Positions 42,084 through 51,228 of a DNA stretch of 64,000 bases are shown here, piece after piece. The position numbers were made by a program, and so were the translations under genes. This DNA comes from Saccharomonospora cyanea NA-134. GTDB lineage: Bacteria > Actinomycetota > Actinomycetes > Mycobacteriales > Pseudonocardiaceae. Location: assembly GCF_000244975.1 (NCBI RefSeq), contig NZ_CM001440.1, positions 2,836,325 to 2,900,324 of the forward strand, given 5' to 3'. Under the pieces are notes generated by a model. The model saw only the letters and a program-made list of their open reading frames with translations, ran no database searches and was not told where the DNA came from. The number at the start of each line of letters is the position of its first letter. Position 1 is the first letter of the stretch.

Positions 42084-42427
42084 CGCCGGACCTCCGAGGG
42101 CAGATGCTGCGTGATCTCCGCGAGCGCGGGGCCGTCGCCGAGGTAGCCCGCCATCACCTCGGCCATCCGCCCGGAGGCGAGTCGCTGGGCCTCGCGCGCG
42201 GTGGCGACGATCAGTTCAGCCAGCGCGTGGGCTTCGAGTTTGCGCGCCATGGGCGTCAGCTTGACGTCCTCGAGCGCGCCGGTGGCGTTCACCGACACCG
42301 TCACCTCACCCCGCGGTGAGCTCGCCGTCGCGCCGACCTGCCGTAGGTTCTCCTGCGCTTGGCGCGCGCCGTGCGCGATCCGCTCCAGCCTGTCGCGGTA
42401 GTCGGCCAGCCACTGTGCTGCGTCCAT
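42080..42427 (-). CDS. YbaB/EbfC-family nucleoid-associated-like protein
   Basis: 115 residues. 'DRLERIAHGARQAQENLRQV' and 'SSPRGEVTVSVNATGALEDV' are the helix and beta-strand pattern of the YbaB DNA-binding family. Actinobacterial ESX loci frequently encode such paralogs, but their role there is not known. ATG at 42427; ATGA overlap with the EspC-like gene. Confidence 0.85.
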   Translation of the reverse strand: MDAAQWLADYRDRLERIAHGARQAQENLRQVGATASSPRGEVTVSVNATGALEDVKLTPMARKLEAHALAELIVATAREAQRLASGRMAEVMAGYLGDGPALAEITQHLPSEVRR

Positions 42428-42488
42428 GGTCCCTCTTCTCTTCCCCAGTGTTCTTCCCCGGTGTCGGAGCTTGCCGTGTGCCTCGGCG

Positions 42489-43286
42489 TCAGCCGTTCGC
42501 CGACGCTGTCGCGTCCCGTACGAACCGGACGAGATCGCTGTGCCGCAGGGGGTTGACGCTCGTCCAACCGTTGCCGTCCCTGCTCACCCGCACCCGACCA
42601 CGTGGACTGTCCAGCCACGACAGTTCGAGGGGGCGTTCGACCACGCCGCCCGCGCGCCGGACGACGGCACCGAGCTGCCCACGTCCCACCAGGGACGGCA
42701 ACAGGCTGACGAGCATGTCGACGGCGTCGGCGTTTCCCCCACGTTCCCGGACCAGTGCGCGCACTCGTTCCCGGGGAGCCACGGCACCGGCTGTGTTCTC
42801 GAGCAATCGGGTGGCGTCCCCGACGACCCCCGGAGGCAGGGTGATCGGCATCGTGGGCGCGGCCTCGACCTTCGGGATGTGACCGATGACCTCATCGGAC
42901 AATGAGTCCGTGGCGATCCGCTCGACGCTGACCGGCCCGGGGGTCCCGCCGATCGACTGGCGGCACACCACGGCTCGGGGACCGTAGCTCATGGCCACGA
43001 CGCCGGTGACCGTGCCACCGGCGACCACGACGAGGTCGACCGCGCTCCGGTACTCGCGTAGTGCGGTGACCAGCTCCGCCGCGACCCCCACCGGCCCGTG
43101 CTCCCTGGCGAGTCCTCTCTCGGCCAGAGTGCGGCCCGCCGAGGCCAGCAGGGTTCTGCGCTCGTCCTCGATCCGGCCGAACGACGGCGCCCTCAGTGGG
43201 AACGGCGGGCGCGTGCCCGCGTAGGTGGCGAGGAGGTCCAGCTCCAGCAAGCCGATGCTCACACCCTGGTGGGCCGTGACCGTCAT
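42489..43286 (-). CDS. espG: EspG-family ESX secretion chaperone
   Basis: 265 residues. 'LELDLLATYAGTRPPFPLRA', 'LAERGLAREHGPVGVAAELV' and the central 'VDLVVVAGGTVTGVVAMSYG' strand match EspG proteins, which bind PE-PPE pairs and keep them soluble before export. The gene follows a PPE-type gene and its small partner in the same operon, as expected for a chaperone. ATGA overlap with the upstream gene. Confidence 0.87.
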   Translation of the reverse strand: MTVTAHQGVSIGLLELDLLATYAGTRPPFPLRAPSFGRIEDERRTLLASAGRTLAERGLAREHGPVGVAAELVTALREYRSAVDLVVVAGGTVTGVVAMSYGPRAVVCRQSIGGTPGPVSVERIATDSLSDEVIGHIPKVEAAPTMPITLPPGVVGDATRLLENTAGAVAPRERVRALVRERGGNADAVDMLVSLLPSLVGRGQLGAVVRRAGGVVERPLELSWLDSPRGRVRVSRDGNGWTSVNPLRHSDLVRFVRDATASANG

Positions 43287-43669
43287 GAGGACCGCCCCGC
43301 CGAGCCGGCGGCGTCCCCCCGGGGAGCGCCGGCCGCGTCGGTAGGTACGTCCTTGACTTTCAGGTCGTCGCCGGACCGGGCGTCCTGCTCCTGATACTTC
43401 GCCTTGGCCTGTTCGAGCATCTTCCCGTATTCGCGCACTTCGCGCTCCGCACTCTTGAGCGCGCCCTCCAGGCCGGAACTGCCCGCCGCCTCGCGCAGCC
43501 GCATCGCCAGGTGCACGGCGGGTGGTGCGGTACCGAGCATCGGCAACCGCATCGCCAGTCGGCTCGCGGTGCTCACCAGCTCACCGGCCAGATCTCCCAG
43601 CTCGGTCAGCGTCGTGATCGGCAGCTCGAGCGAATCCAGTTCGAGTCTGATTCCTTTGCCGTCGTTCAC
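43283..43669 (-). CDS. small helical ESX protein, possible PE-like partner of the PPE protein
   Basis: 128 residues from GTG 43669 with GGAGAACC just upstream. 'LGDLAGELVSTASRLAMRLP' and 'LEGALKSAEREVREYGKMLE' suggest two long helices, and the C-terminus is polar and disordered. It overlaps the PPE-like gene (GTGA) and espG (ATGA). Position between PPE and espG is where a PE-type partner would be, but there is no PE motif, so this is inference. Confidence 0.6.
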   Translation of the reverse strand: MNDGKGIRLELDSLELPITTLTELGDLAGELVSTASRLAMRLPMLGTAPPAVHLAMRLREAAGSSGLEGALKSAEREVREYGKMLEQAKAKYQEQDARSGDDLKVKDVPTDAAGAPRGDAAGSAGRSS

Positions 43670-44964
43670 CGGTTCTCCTCCGGGGGAAGGCCGATCACGA
43701 CCTCGCTGCCCGGCTCCTCGACCGGGAACAACTGGTGATCGATCGTCGGCATCTGGTTCTCGTGCTCTTCGTCCTCGGCCGTGCCGCGCGCACCCGCGCC
43801 GGGTGGCATCATTCCTCCCATCGCGCCCGAACGCGCCGTGGCCGACTCGGCGGCGAGCTGCGCGGCACTCGCGGCGGACCCACCCGGCATCGTCATGGCA
43901 CCGACCCGAAGGCCCGTGGCCAGCGGATGCCCGGCAGGACCGATTCGCATGCCCGCACCCAGCCCCGCCGCGATCCCCGCACCACCGGCGAACGTGCCCA
44001 GCGCGGACCCCGCTGCCAGTCCCCTGGCCGCGGTGGTGCCGCCACCGGAGCCGGTGAGGCTCTGCCACGACGGTGTGCCGCCGGTCTCGCCGGACGCACC
44101 GGCTGAACCACTGGGCATGGTCGAGGACGTCGACATCGTGGTGGCCGACTGGATCGAGCCCTGGGCCTGGCCGAGCAGTTGGCTCGAACTGGTCAGGCTG
44201 GACTCGTAGGTCTGCATGGCCCGGACGGCCTGTTGCTTCTGCAGGTCCGTGGTACCTGCCCCGACGTAGAAGCTGAACTCGGCTCTACCCACCGCACCGA
44301 AGGCCATGCCCAGGTCCGAGCCGGACGTGCTGGACGTACTGGACGTCGAGGTCGCCGGTCTCGTGGGCAACTCCTGGTACCGCTGCTCACCCTCGGCGTC
44401 CTGCGCGGCCAGGATCTCCGCTCCGGTGGCCGGCACGTGCTCCGAGTCGAGAGCCACGGGAGTCGACGACACCTCCGGCTGACTCGCGGGCGCACTCGAC
44501 GGTGGAACGGTCGTGAGCTCCGCCCAGCTCGTCATCGCGTCGTTCATGGGAGCGGACACCTCGCCCGGTGGTGGCGGCATCGCCGCCCTCGCCGCGGCCA
44601 GCGCGTCGGCCGCCTGTGCCGCGGCCCGCTCCCCCGCACGGGCCAGCTCGGCGATCTCCTCCATCCGTTCGGCGAGTACGTCGAGCCTGCGCGCGGCTTC
44701 CTCCGCTCCGGTGCCTTCCCAGCTCGCGAGCAACGCGGCGCGCTGCTCGCGTAGCACCTCGGCATGGTTGGCCAGCGCCTCCCGATGTCCGGCCCACTCC
44801 GCGGCGATGGCGCTGACGTCGGCGACGTCGGCGTCCTGCCACAACATCTGGTACAGCTCCTCGTGGCTGTACGCCTCCCAGTTCACGCCGCCCTCCGGCG
44901 GAGCGGGCAGGCCGAAATACCCGTCCCACACGCCGAACATGCCCGCTGCTGTCTCGCTCGCCAC
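43666..44964 (-). CDS. PPE-domain-like ESX substrate
   Basis: 432 residues from GTG 44964 (ATG at 44940 also possible). 'NWEAYSHEELYQMLWQDADV' and 'LLASWEGTGAEEAARRLDVL' (W-E-G) mark the N-terminal helical PPE/WXG-type domain of ~170 residues. A Ser/Thr-rich linker (TSTSSTSSTSGSDLG) and a Gly/Ala/Met-rich region (GTFAGGAGIAAGLGAGMRIG) follow, as in surface or secreted PPE proteins. The C-terminus 'PTIDHQLFPVEEPGSEVVIG' is typical of actinomycete PPE-domain proteins. First gene of the ESX satellite operon. Confidence 0.82.
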   Translation of the reverse strand: MASETAAGMFGVWDGYFGLPAPPEGGVNWEAYSHEELYQMLWQDADVADVSAIAAEWAGHREALANHAEVLREQRAALLASWEGTGAEEAARRLDVLAERMEEIAELARAGERAAAQAADALAAARAAMPPPPGEVSAPMNDAMTSWAELTTVPPSSAPASQPEVSSTPVALDSEHVPATGAEILAAQDAEGEQRYQELPTRPATSTSSTSSTSGSDLGMAFGAVGRAEFSFYVGAGTTDLQKQQAVRAMQTYESSLTSSSQLLGQAQGSIQSATTMSTSSTMPSGSAGASGETGGTPSWQSLTGSGGGTTAARGLAAGSALGTFAGGAGIAAGLGAGMRIGPAGHPLATGLRVGAMTMPGGSAASAAQLAAESATARSGAMGGMMPPGAGARGTAEDEEHENQMPTIDHQLFPVEEPGSEVVIGLPPEENR

Positions 44965-45170
44965 CCCAGGATCCCCTTTCCCGACGCCACCCCGTCGTCG
45001 GCGTGGTCCAATGTTGGGTCTCGCCGTGCATAAGTGGAAGGGCCATCTGGCGGCCACTTTTTGCCGGTGTCCCTGAGCAGGCAAAAGACCGCGGCCGGGT
45101 ACGGAAGTGCCTCCGTCCGGGGAAGATCGGTCACTGGCCCGCGGCAGGCCGGGAGGGCGAGACTGGGCGC

Positions 45171-45647
45171 ATGACTGCCCACGCTCGCGCTCTGGGGATG
45201 CGCCCCCAGGAGGCCATCGACGCCGTGCTCGGCCTGCTCCGGGCCCGGGGACAGCGGATCACCGGGGCCCGCAGCGCCGTCATCGAGGCCCTCGCCCGCA
45301 TCGGCGGCCATCCGGGCGCGGAGGAAATCCTGCGGTGGGTGCGCGAGCACCACCCCACCGTTCACCGCGCCACCGTGTACCGGACCCTGGACACGTTGTC
45401 CGAACTCGGCGTGGTCACCCACGTCCGCATCGGGGACGGGGCGAGCACCTATCACCTCGCGCTGAACCCGGCCCGTCCCGCGCACCTGCACGCGAAGTGC
45501 CGCGACTGCGGCCGGATCGTCGACCTCCCCGGCGACCTGCTCAACCCCGTGGTCGAGCGGCTCGCGCGCGACGGTGAGTTCGAACTCGACCCCGCTCACA
45601 TCGCCCTGTCGGGGCGTTGCGTGGGGTGTCGCGGCACGGCCCGCTGA
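45171..45647 (+). CDS. Fur-family metal-responsive regulator
   Basis: 158 residues. The HTH region 'QRITGARSAVIEALARIGGH' and 'HPTVHRATVYRTLDTLSELG' is the Fur-family signature. Metal motifs follow: 'HLHAKCRDCGRIVDLPGDLL' and 'GRCVGCRG', two CxxC pairs for the structural zinc. It may be Fur, Zur or another subtype; the metal importer immediately downstream suggests iron, heme or cobalamin-linked control. It is divergent from the ESX satellite operon. Confidence 0.88.
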   Translation: MTAHARALGMRPQEAIDAVLGLLRARGQRITGARSAVIEALARIGGHPGAEEILRWVREHHPTVHRATVYRTLDTLSELGVVTHVRIGDGASTYHLALNPARPAHLHAKCRDCGRIVDLPGDLLNPVVERLARDGEFELDPAHIALSGRCVGCRGTAR

Positions 45648-45698
45648 CCTCCGGGAACGCCGCGGTCGCCGACACTCACGGCTCCTTGACGCGACTTT

Positions 45699-45712
45699 GT
45701 CGCACCTGCGAC
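45699..45712. promoter_or_regulatory. palindromic operator upstream of the FecCD-type permease
   Basis: GTCGCACCTGCGAC, GTCGCA and TGCGAC arms around CC. It lies 52 bp after the Fur-family gene and ~65 bp before the permease start. A target of the adjacent regulator is plausible but it does not match the AT-rich Fur box. Confidence 0.35.
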
Positions 45713-45775
45713 CATGTCGTACTGACTGTCACTGCGCTCTCACTCTTCGCATCCGACCTCACCGGGCCGAGGGAG

Positions 45776-46885
45776 GTGACGGCCTTGACCGCGACCACGC
45801 GGACCGACGCCCACGACCGTTCACCGACCGACGACCTCGGTCGGAGTGCCCGGCGACGCCACGGCCGGCTCTGGATCAGCGGTCTCGGCCTCGCCCTGGC
45901 CTCCACGGTCGTCCTCGCGGTCGGCATCGGCGCGATCGGCCTGTCGCCGTCAACCGTGGTCCAGATCATCGGTCACCACACGTTCGGCACGCCCGCGCAG
46001 TGGAGCTGGACCGCCCCGCAGGACGCCATCGTCTGGCAGGTGCGGCTGCCCCGCGTGCTCCTCGGCGCCGCGGTCGGAGCCGCGCTCGCGGTGTGCGGCG
46101 TCGCACTCCAGGCGATGGTGCGCAACCTGCTCGCCGACCCCTACCTGCTCGGCATCACGTCCGGAGCATCGACCGGCGCGGCCGGAGCCATCCTTTTCGG
46201 TTTCGGAGCGGGGCTCGGGGAGAACGCCCTGTCCACGAGCGCGTTCCTCGGCGCGCTCGCCGCGTCCGTCGTGGTCTTCGCCGTCGCGCGGGCAGGCGGC
46301 CGGATCACCTCACTGCGGCTGCTGACGGCCGGGGTCGCCGTCGGCTACGCGCTCTACGCCGCCACCGGGTTCCTGATCTTCGCCTCCGACTCCGCCGAAG
46401 GCTCGCGCTCCGTCCTGTTCTGGTTGCTGGGTTCCCTCGGCCTCGCCCGGTGGGGCGTGCCGCTGGTGTCCGTGCTGGTGGTCGTCTGCGCCACCGTGGC
46501 CGTACTGACCCTGGGGAGCCGGCACCTCGACGCTCTCGCGGTCGGTGACGAGACCGCACACACCCTGGGTGTCTCACCGACCCGGTTGCGGGTGCGGCTG
46601 CTCGTTCTGGTCTCGCTCTGCGTGGGGGCCGTCGTGGCCGCGTCCGGCGGTATCGGCTTCGTGGGCTTGGTGGTCCCCCACCTGGCGCGGCGTTTCGTCG
46701 GAGCAGCACACGGCCGGGTCGTTCCCGTGGCCGCGCTCCTCGGGGCCGTCTTCCTCGTCTGGGCGGACGTCCTGGCACGGGTGTCGCTGTACCCCCGGGA
46801 GTTGCCCATCGGCATCGTCACCGCCATCGTGGGCGCTCCGTTCCTTCTCCTCCTCGTCCGCCGCTTCCACGCCGCGAGCACCTGA
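45776..46885 (+). CDS. FecCD-family ABC permease (siderophore/heme/cobalamin)
   Basis: 369 residues with about nine hydrophobic helices. 'LPRVLLGAAVGAALAVCGVA', 'GITSGASTGAAGAILFGFG', 'RLLTAGVAVGYALYA' and 'FVGLVVPHLARRFVGAAHGR' are the conserved FecCD/BtuC segments. The start may be GTG 45776 or TTG 45785, the latter better spaced (8 nt) from the GGGAGG at 45771-45776. It forms a transporter with the following lipoprotein and ATPase. Confidence 0.92.
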   Translation: MTALTATTRTDAHDRSPTDDLGRSARRRHGRLWISGLGLALASTVVLAVGIGAIGLSPSTVVQIIGHHTFGTPAQWSWTAPQDAIVWQVRLPRVLLGAAVGAALAVCGVALQAMVRNLLADPYLLGITSGASTGAAGAILFGFGAGLGENALSTSAFLGALAASVVVFAVARAGGRITSLRLLTAGVAVGYALYAATGFLIFASDSAEGSRSVLFWLLGSLGLARWGVPLVSVLVVVCATVAVLTLGSRHLDALAVGDETAHTLGVSPTRLRVRLLVLVSLCVGAVVAASGGIGFVGLVVPHLARRFVGAAHGRVVPVAALLGAVFLVWADVLARVSLYPRELPIGIVTAIVGAPFLLLLVRRFHAAST

Positions 46886-46913
46886 CGTCTCCCGACACCG
46901 AAGGAACGAGCCC

Positions 46914-47915
46914 ATGCGCCGCAGCCCCCGCCGTCCCGCCGCCCTCGCAGCCACGTCGACGATCGCGGTCCTCGGAACCGCTTGCGGTACACCGGCTATC
47001 ACCGGGCCGGACCCGGCACCGGGACCGGGGAACCACCCGGTGACCATCACCAACTGCGGTGTCGACGTCACCTTCGAGACGCCTCCCGAGCGGGTCGTCC
47101 TGCTGGAGAGTGCACCGGTCCCCACGATGCGGGCACTCGGGGTGCTGGACTCGGTGGTGTTACGCGCGGGTGCGTTCCCACCCGAGTACTACGACGCCGG
47201 GACCAACGCGGCCATCCAGGCCGTTCCCTCCCTCGGCGAGGACCTGGACCCGAGCGGGCACCTGCGACTCTCCACGGAAGTGATCATCGAGCAGCAGCCC
47301 GACCTGGTTCTCGGACTGCCCGACGGGGTCTCCCGCGAAGCGCTCGCCGACGTGGGCATCAGGGCGCTGGTACACCCCACCATGTGCCCGTCGGGCGTGG
47401 AGGCCACCACGTTCGACGACGTCTACGACCAGGTCACCGCCTACGGTCGGCTCTTCGACCGGCGATCCGAGGCAGCGGAGCTGGTGACGTCGTTGCAGGA
47501 ACGGGTCTCGGCCGTGGAGGAAGCCGTGGCCGGCGAACCCGCGCGAACAGCGGCGGTGCTGTACCCGACGGTCGGCGGCGGGCCCGTCTACGCCTACGGC
47601 AACGAGAGCATGGCGCATCCGCAACTCGAGACCGCCGGGTTCACCAACGTCTACGCCGACGTCGACGAACGAGTCTTCGAGGTGACGGTGGAGGACCTGA
47701 TCGGCAGGAACCCGGATGTGCTGGTGTTGCTCCACAGCGACGGCGATCCCGGTGCGGTGAGGGACGCGGTGGCCGACCTTCCCGGCGCCGGAGCACTCAA
47801 GGCGGTGCGCGACGGCGCCGTCCTCGTACAGCTTTTCAACTTCGCCGAGCCTCCCACCCCACTGTCGGTGGACGGTCTGGAGCGAATCCACGCGACCTTC
47901 GGTGCCGGATCATGA
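46914..47915 (+). CDS. FecB/BtuF-type substrate-binding lipoprotein
   Basis: 333 residues with a GAAGGA site. Lipobox 'VLGTACGTP' after a basic signal peptide. 'VTITNCGVDVTFETPPERVV' and 'LLESAPVPTMRALGVLDSVV' are the class III binding-protein opening, and 'VIIEQQPDLVLGLPDGVS' and 'EDLIGRNPDVLVLLHSDGDP' the two conserved lobe segments. It binds a metal complex (siderophore, heme or cobalamin) and docks on the FecCD permease. Its stop overlaps the ATPase start (ATGA). Confidence 0.92.
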   Translation: MRRSPRRPAALAATSTIAVLGTACGTPAITGPDPAPGPGNHPVTITNCGVDVTFETPPERVVLLESAPVPTMRALGVLDSVVLRAGAFPPEYYDAGTNAAIQAVPSLGEDLDPSGHLRLSTEVIIEQQPDLVLGLPDGVSREALADVGIRALVHPTMCPSGVEATTFDDVYDQVTAYGRLFDRRSEAAELVTSLQERVSAVEEAVAGEPARTAAVLYPTVGGGPVYAYGNESMAHPQLETAGFTNVYADVDERVFEVTVEDLIGRNPDVLVLLHSDGDPGAVRDAVADLPGAGALKAVRDGAVLVQLFNFAEPPTPLSVDGLERIHATFGAGS

Positions 47916-48706
47916 TCACCGCTCACCACGTCTCGTTCGCCTACGACGGCACACTCGTCCTCGACGACGTGCGGGTGACAGTCCGCCCCGGTCGGTTCGT
48001 GGGGCTGATCGGGCCGAACGGCAGCGGCAAGACCACCCTGCTGCGCACCCTCTACGCCGCACTCACTCCACGTGCCGGACTCGTCAGCCTCGACGACGCC
48101 GCCGTGGCGACCCTGCCCCAGCGGGAACTGGCCCGACGACTCGCTGTCGTCGTGCAGGAGGACTCCACCGAAGTCCCGCTGACGGTGGCCGAGACAGTCC
48201 TCATGGGACGCTCACCGCACCTGACGGCCTTCCAGCGCTACTCCAGGGCGGACCACCGGATCGCCGCGGCCGCGCTGAGCAGGGTCGGTGCCCGCCACCT
48301 GGCCGACCGCCTCTTCATCGGGCTGTCGGGAGGTGAGAGGCAGCGGGTACTGATCGCGCGAGCACTCGCGCAACAAGCCGACCACCTGCTTCTGGACGAG
48401 CCCACCAACCATCTCGACATCCGGTACCAGCACGAGGTACTTCAGCTTGTGCGCACTCTCTCGGTGACCACGATCGTCGTTCTCCACGACCTCAATCTCG
48501 CCGCCCGGTACTGCGACGAACTGGTCCTGCTCGACCACGGCAGAGTGCGAGCGACCGGCACACCGGACGAGGTGCTGTGCCCGGAGGTCCTCGAACCCGT
48601 GTACCACATCGGTGTGCGGCGCGTATTCGCCGACGGTGACCTGCAACTGCTGTTCCGCCCGCTCGGACACGCCGACGACGCCCCACCCGGTGACGCGTCC
48701 TCGTAG
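47912..48706 (+). CDS. FecE/FepC-type ABC ATP-binding protein
   Basis: 264 residues. Walker A 'GLIGPNGSGKTTLLRTLYAA', Q-loop 'AVVVQEDSTEVPLTVAETVL', signature 'LSGGERQRVLIA', Walker B 'HLLLDEPTNHLD', H-loop 'IVVLHDLNLAARYCDELVLL'. The 'MGRSPHLTAFQRYSRAD' stretch is typical of siderophore importers. It powers uptake by the adjacent permease. Confidence 0.93.
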   Translation: MITAHHVSFAYDGTLVLDDVRVTVRPGRFVGLIGPNGSGKTTLLRTLYAALTPRAGLVSLDDAAVATLPQRELARRLAVVVQEDSTEVPLTVAETVLMGRSPHLTAFQRYSRADHRIAAAALSRVGARHLADRLFIGLSGGERQRVLIARALAQQADHLLLDEPTNHLDIRYQHEVLQLVRTLSVTTIVVLHDLNLAARYCDELVLLDHGRVRATGTPDEVLCPEVLEPVYHIGVRRVFADGDLQLLFRPLGHADDAPPGDASS

Positions 48707-48926
48707 GTCGGAAGCCGCCTCGAACCAGCGCAGGGAACCGGTGTCCGGAGGTCGCGCTCCGAAATGGTCGGCATTCGACATGTCGACCAGTCCCCCGATC
48801 AGGCGTACGGATATCCGGAATCGTCGATCGGCCGAATGTTTCCCCGCTCTTTCCGCGAGGTTGGATCACCACGGCTGACGTACCATACGAAATTCAGCGT
48901 CCGTCCGTGCCGAGAAAGCGAGGGGC

Positions 48927-50333
48927 GTGTACAGCCAGCAGATCCGAGGGATCAACCACACGTTCCCCAGCCTGGTCGAGGTGATGGCGAAAGCCACGCC
49001 CCGGCGGTCGGGCGACGAACTCGCCGGTTGCGCCGCGGAATCGGATCGTGAGCGCGCCGCCGCGCAATGGGTGCTCGCGGACATTCCGTTGACCACTTTC
49101 CTGAACGACGCCCTGATCCCCTATGAGGACGACGAGGTCACCCGGCTGATCATCGACGGTCACGACGCGGCGGCGTTCGAGCCCGTGTCACACCTGACCG
49201 TCGGAGGGTTCCGGGACTGGCTGCTCGCCACCGCCGCGCGCGAGGGCGGGGGCACGGCACTGTCGGCGCTCGCCGCGGGCCTGACACCGGAAATGGTCGC
49301 CGCGGTCTCCAAGGTGATGCGCAACCAGGACCTCATCGCCGTGTCCCACGCCGTCACCAACACGTCCGCGTTCCGCACGACCATCGGCCTTCCGGGCAGG
49401 CTGAGTACCCGGCTGCAACCGAACCATCCGACCGACGATCCGCGTGGAATCGCCGCCGCGGTACTCGACGGGCTGCTCCTGGGATGCGGTGACGCGGTCA
49501 TCGGGGTCAACCCGGCCGGTGATGCTCCCCGCCGCACGGCCGACCTGCTGCGCCTGCTCGACGAGATCCGCGAACGGTACCGGGTTCCCACGCAGTCCTG
49601 CGTGCTGACGCATGTCACCACCACGATCGACCTGATCGACGAGGGCGTTCCGGTGGACCTGGTGTTCCAGTCGATCGCCGGGACCGAGGCCGCGAACCGC
49701 GGTTTCGGCATCTCCCTCGACCTGCTGACCCAGGCCCACGACGCGGGCCGCTCGCTGCGGCGCGGGACGGTCGGGAACAACGTGATGTACTTCGAGACCG
49801 GGCAGGGCTCGGCACTGTCCGCCGGGGCCCACCTCGGTGCCGGTGGCAGGCCCGTCGACCAGCAGACGTTGGAAGCCCGGACCTACGCGGTCGCCCGAGC
49901 CTTCGAACCACTGCTGGTGAACACCGTCGTGGGGTTCATCGGGCCGGAGTACCTCTACGACGCCAAGCAGATCATCCGAGCCGGGTTGGAGGACCGGTTC
50001 TGCGGCGCGCTGCTCGGCCTGCCGCTGGGGGTGGACGTCTGCTACACCAACCACGCCGTCGCCGACCAGGACGACATGGACGTCCTGCTGACGCTGCTCG
50101 CGGCGGCGGGCTGCGCGTTCGTCATCACCGTGCCCGGTGCCGACGACGTGATGCTGGGGTACCAGAGCCTGGCCTTCCACGACGCGCTCTACGCTCGCCG
50201 GTTGCTGGGACTGCGCCCCGCACCGGAGTTCGAACGGTGGCTGCGAGGTCTGGGCCTGGCCGACGACCTCGGCAGGGTGCTTCCGACCACGTTGGACGCC
50301 TCACCCCTGCGAGAGCTGGTGAGCGGGCTGTGA
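48927..50333 (+). CDS. eutB: ethanolamine ammonia-lyase large subunit
   Basis: 468 residues starting at GTG. 'ALAAGLTPEMVAAVSKVMRN', 'LPGRLSTRLQPNHPTDDPRG', 'DAVIGVNPAGDAPRRTADLL' and 'NNVMYFETGQGSALSAGAHL' are EutB signatures around the ethanolamine/adenosylcobalamin site. With EutC it converts ethanolamine to acetaldehyde and ammonia. The next gene encodes EutC (GTGA overlap). No other eut, microcompartment or EutR genes are nearby. Confidence 0.95.
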   Translation: MYSQQIRGINHTFPSLVEVMAKATPRRSGDELAGCAAESDRERAAAQWVLADIPLTTFLNDALIPYEDDEVTRLIIDGHDAAAFEPVSHLTVGGFRDWLLATAAREGGGTALSALAAGLTPEMVAAVSKVMRNQDLIAVSHAVTNTSAFRTTIGLPGRLSTRLQPNHPTDDPRGIAAAVLDGLLLGCGDAVIGVNPAGDAPRRTADLLRLLDEIRERYRVPTQSCVLTHVTTTIDLIDEGVPVDLVFQSIAGTEAANRGFGISLDLLTQAHDAGRSLRRGTVGNNVMYFETGQGSALSAGAHLGAGGRPVDQQTLEARTYAVARAFEPLLVNTVVGFIGPEYLYDAKQIIRAGLEDRFCGALLGLPLGVDVCYTNHAVADQDDMDVLLTLLAAAGCAFVITVPGADDVMLGYQSLAFHDALYARRLLGLRPAPEFERWLRGLGLADDLGRVLPTTLDASPLRELVSGL

Positions 50334-51154
50334 ACGAACCGAATCCCGTGACGGGTGGGGAGTCCACCCCCGTGGACGCGTGGCTTCCGCTGCGACGGCT
50401 CACCCAGGCTCGAATCGGTCTCGGGCGCACCGGCGACGCCGTTCCGCTGCGGCGAGTGCTCGAGTTCCGGGCCGACCACGCCAACGCCCGCGACGCCATC
50501 CACCAGACCGTCGACATCCCCGCGTTGTGCGCCGACGTGGCCGCGCTGGGCGCGGGCGAGCCCACCGTCGTGCACAGCCAGGCCCGCGACCGGGAGGAGT
50601 ACCTGCGCCGACCCGACCTCGGCCGCGTCCCCGTCGACCCTGACGCGGTGGCTCCCGACGGAGCGGACGTGGGGATCGTGCTCGCTGACGGCCTGTCCCC
50701 GAGGGCGCTGGCGGTCCACGGAGCACCACTGTTGTCCGCCCTGGTGAACGAACTGAGCCCGGTGTGCTCGGTCGCCGCTCCGGTCGTCGCCACGCAGGCC
50801 AGGGTGGCGATCGGCGACCACATCGGTGCGGCACTCGGCGTGACCACCGTGCTCGTCGTGATCGGGGAACGTCCTGGTCTTTCGGTCGCCGACAGCCTCA
50901 GCGTCTACCTGACCCACCAGCCGCGTCCAGGCCGTACCGACGCCGAACGCAACTGCGTGTCGAACATTCATCCACCGGACGGTCTCGCCTACGCACAAGC
51001 CGCCGCCATCGTCCTCCGGCTGGTCACCGGGGCCAGGAAACTCGGCCGGTCGGGGGTGACGCTGAAGGACGACGGCAACGCGGACGCGCTGCTCGAAGAC
51101 ACTACGAGCTCCAGTGGGAGTCTGGAGTCGTCCTCGAGCGGCGACGACGCATAG
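50330..51154 (+). CDS. eutC: ethanolamine ammonia-lyase small subunit
   Basis: 274 residues from the GTG that overlaps the eutB stop. 'TQARIGLGRTGDAVPLRRVL', 'VHSQARDREEYLRRPDLGRV', 'VGIVLADGLSPRALAVHGAP' and 'ERNCVSNIHPPDGLAY' are EutC signatures of the cobalamin-binding subunit. The last ~25 residues (SSSGSLESSSSGDD) are a polar extension. Confidence 0.95.
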   Translation: MNEPNPVTGGESTPVDAWLPLRRLTQARIGLGRTGDAVPLRRVLEFRADHANARDAIHQTVDIPALCADVAALGAGEPTVVHSQARDREEYLRRPDLGRVPVDPDAVAPDGADVGIVLADGLSPRALAVHGAPLLSALVNELSPVCSVAAPVVATQARVAIGDHIGAALGVTTVLVVIGERPGLSVADSLSVYLTHQPRPGRTDAERNCVSNIHPPDGLAYAQAAAIVLRLVTGARKLGRSGVTLKDDGNADALLEDTTSSSGSLESSSSGDDA

Positions 51155-51228
51155 GCGCGGCCCGGACGCGTGCCTGCGGCCGTGACGAGGCCGGGCCCTG
51201 GCAGGGGTGAGCACGCCAGGGTGCACGA

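Noticed and set aside
48720-48770. Possible cobalamin riboswitch before eutB (GGGAACCGGTG, TCCGG)
   Set aside because: Only a short resemblance to the start of the motif; the conserved GCCACTG and B12-box regions are missing.
49188-50180. 330-codon minus-strand frame opposite eutB
   Set aside because: Antisense to a convincing enzyme gene; composition is typical of a shadow frame.
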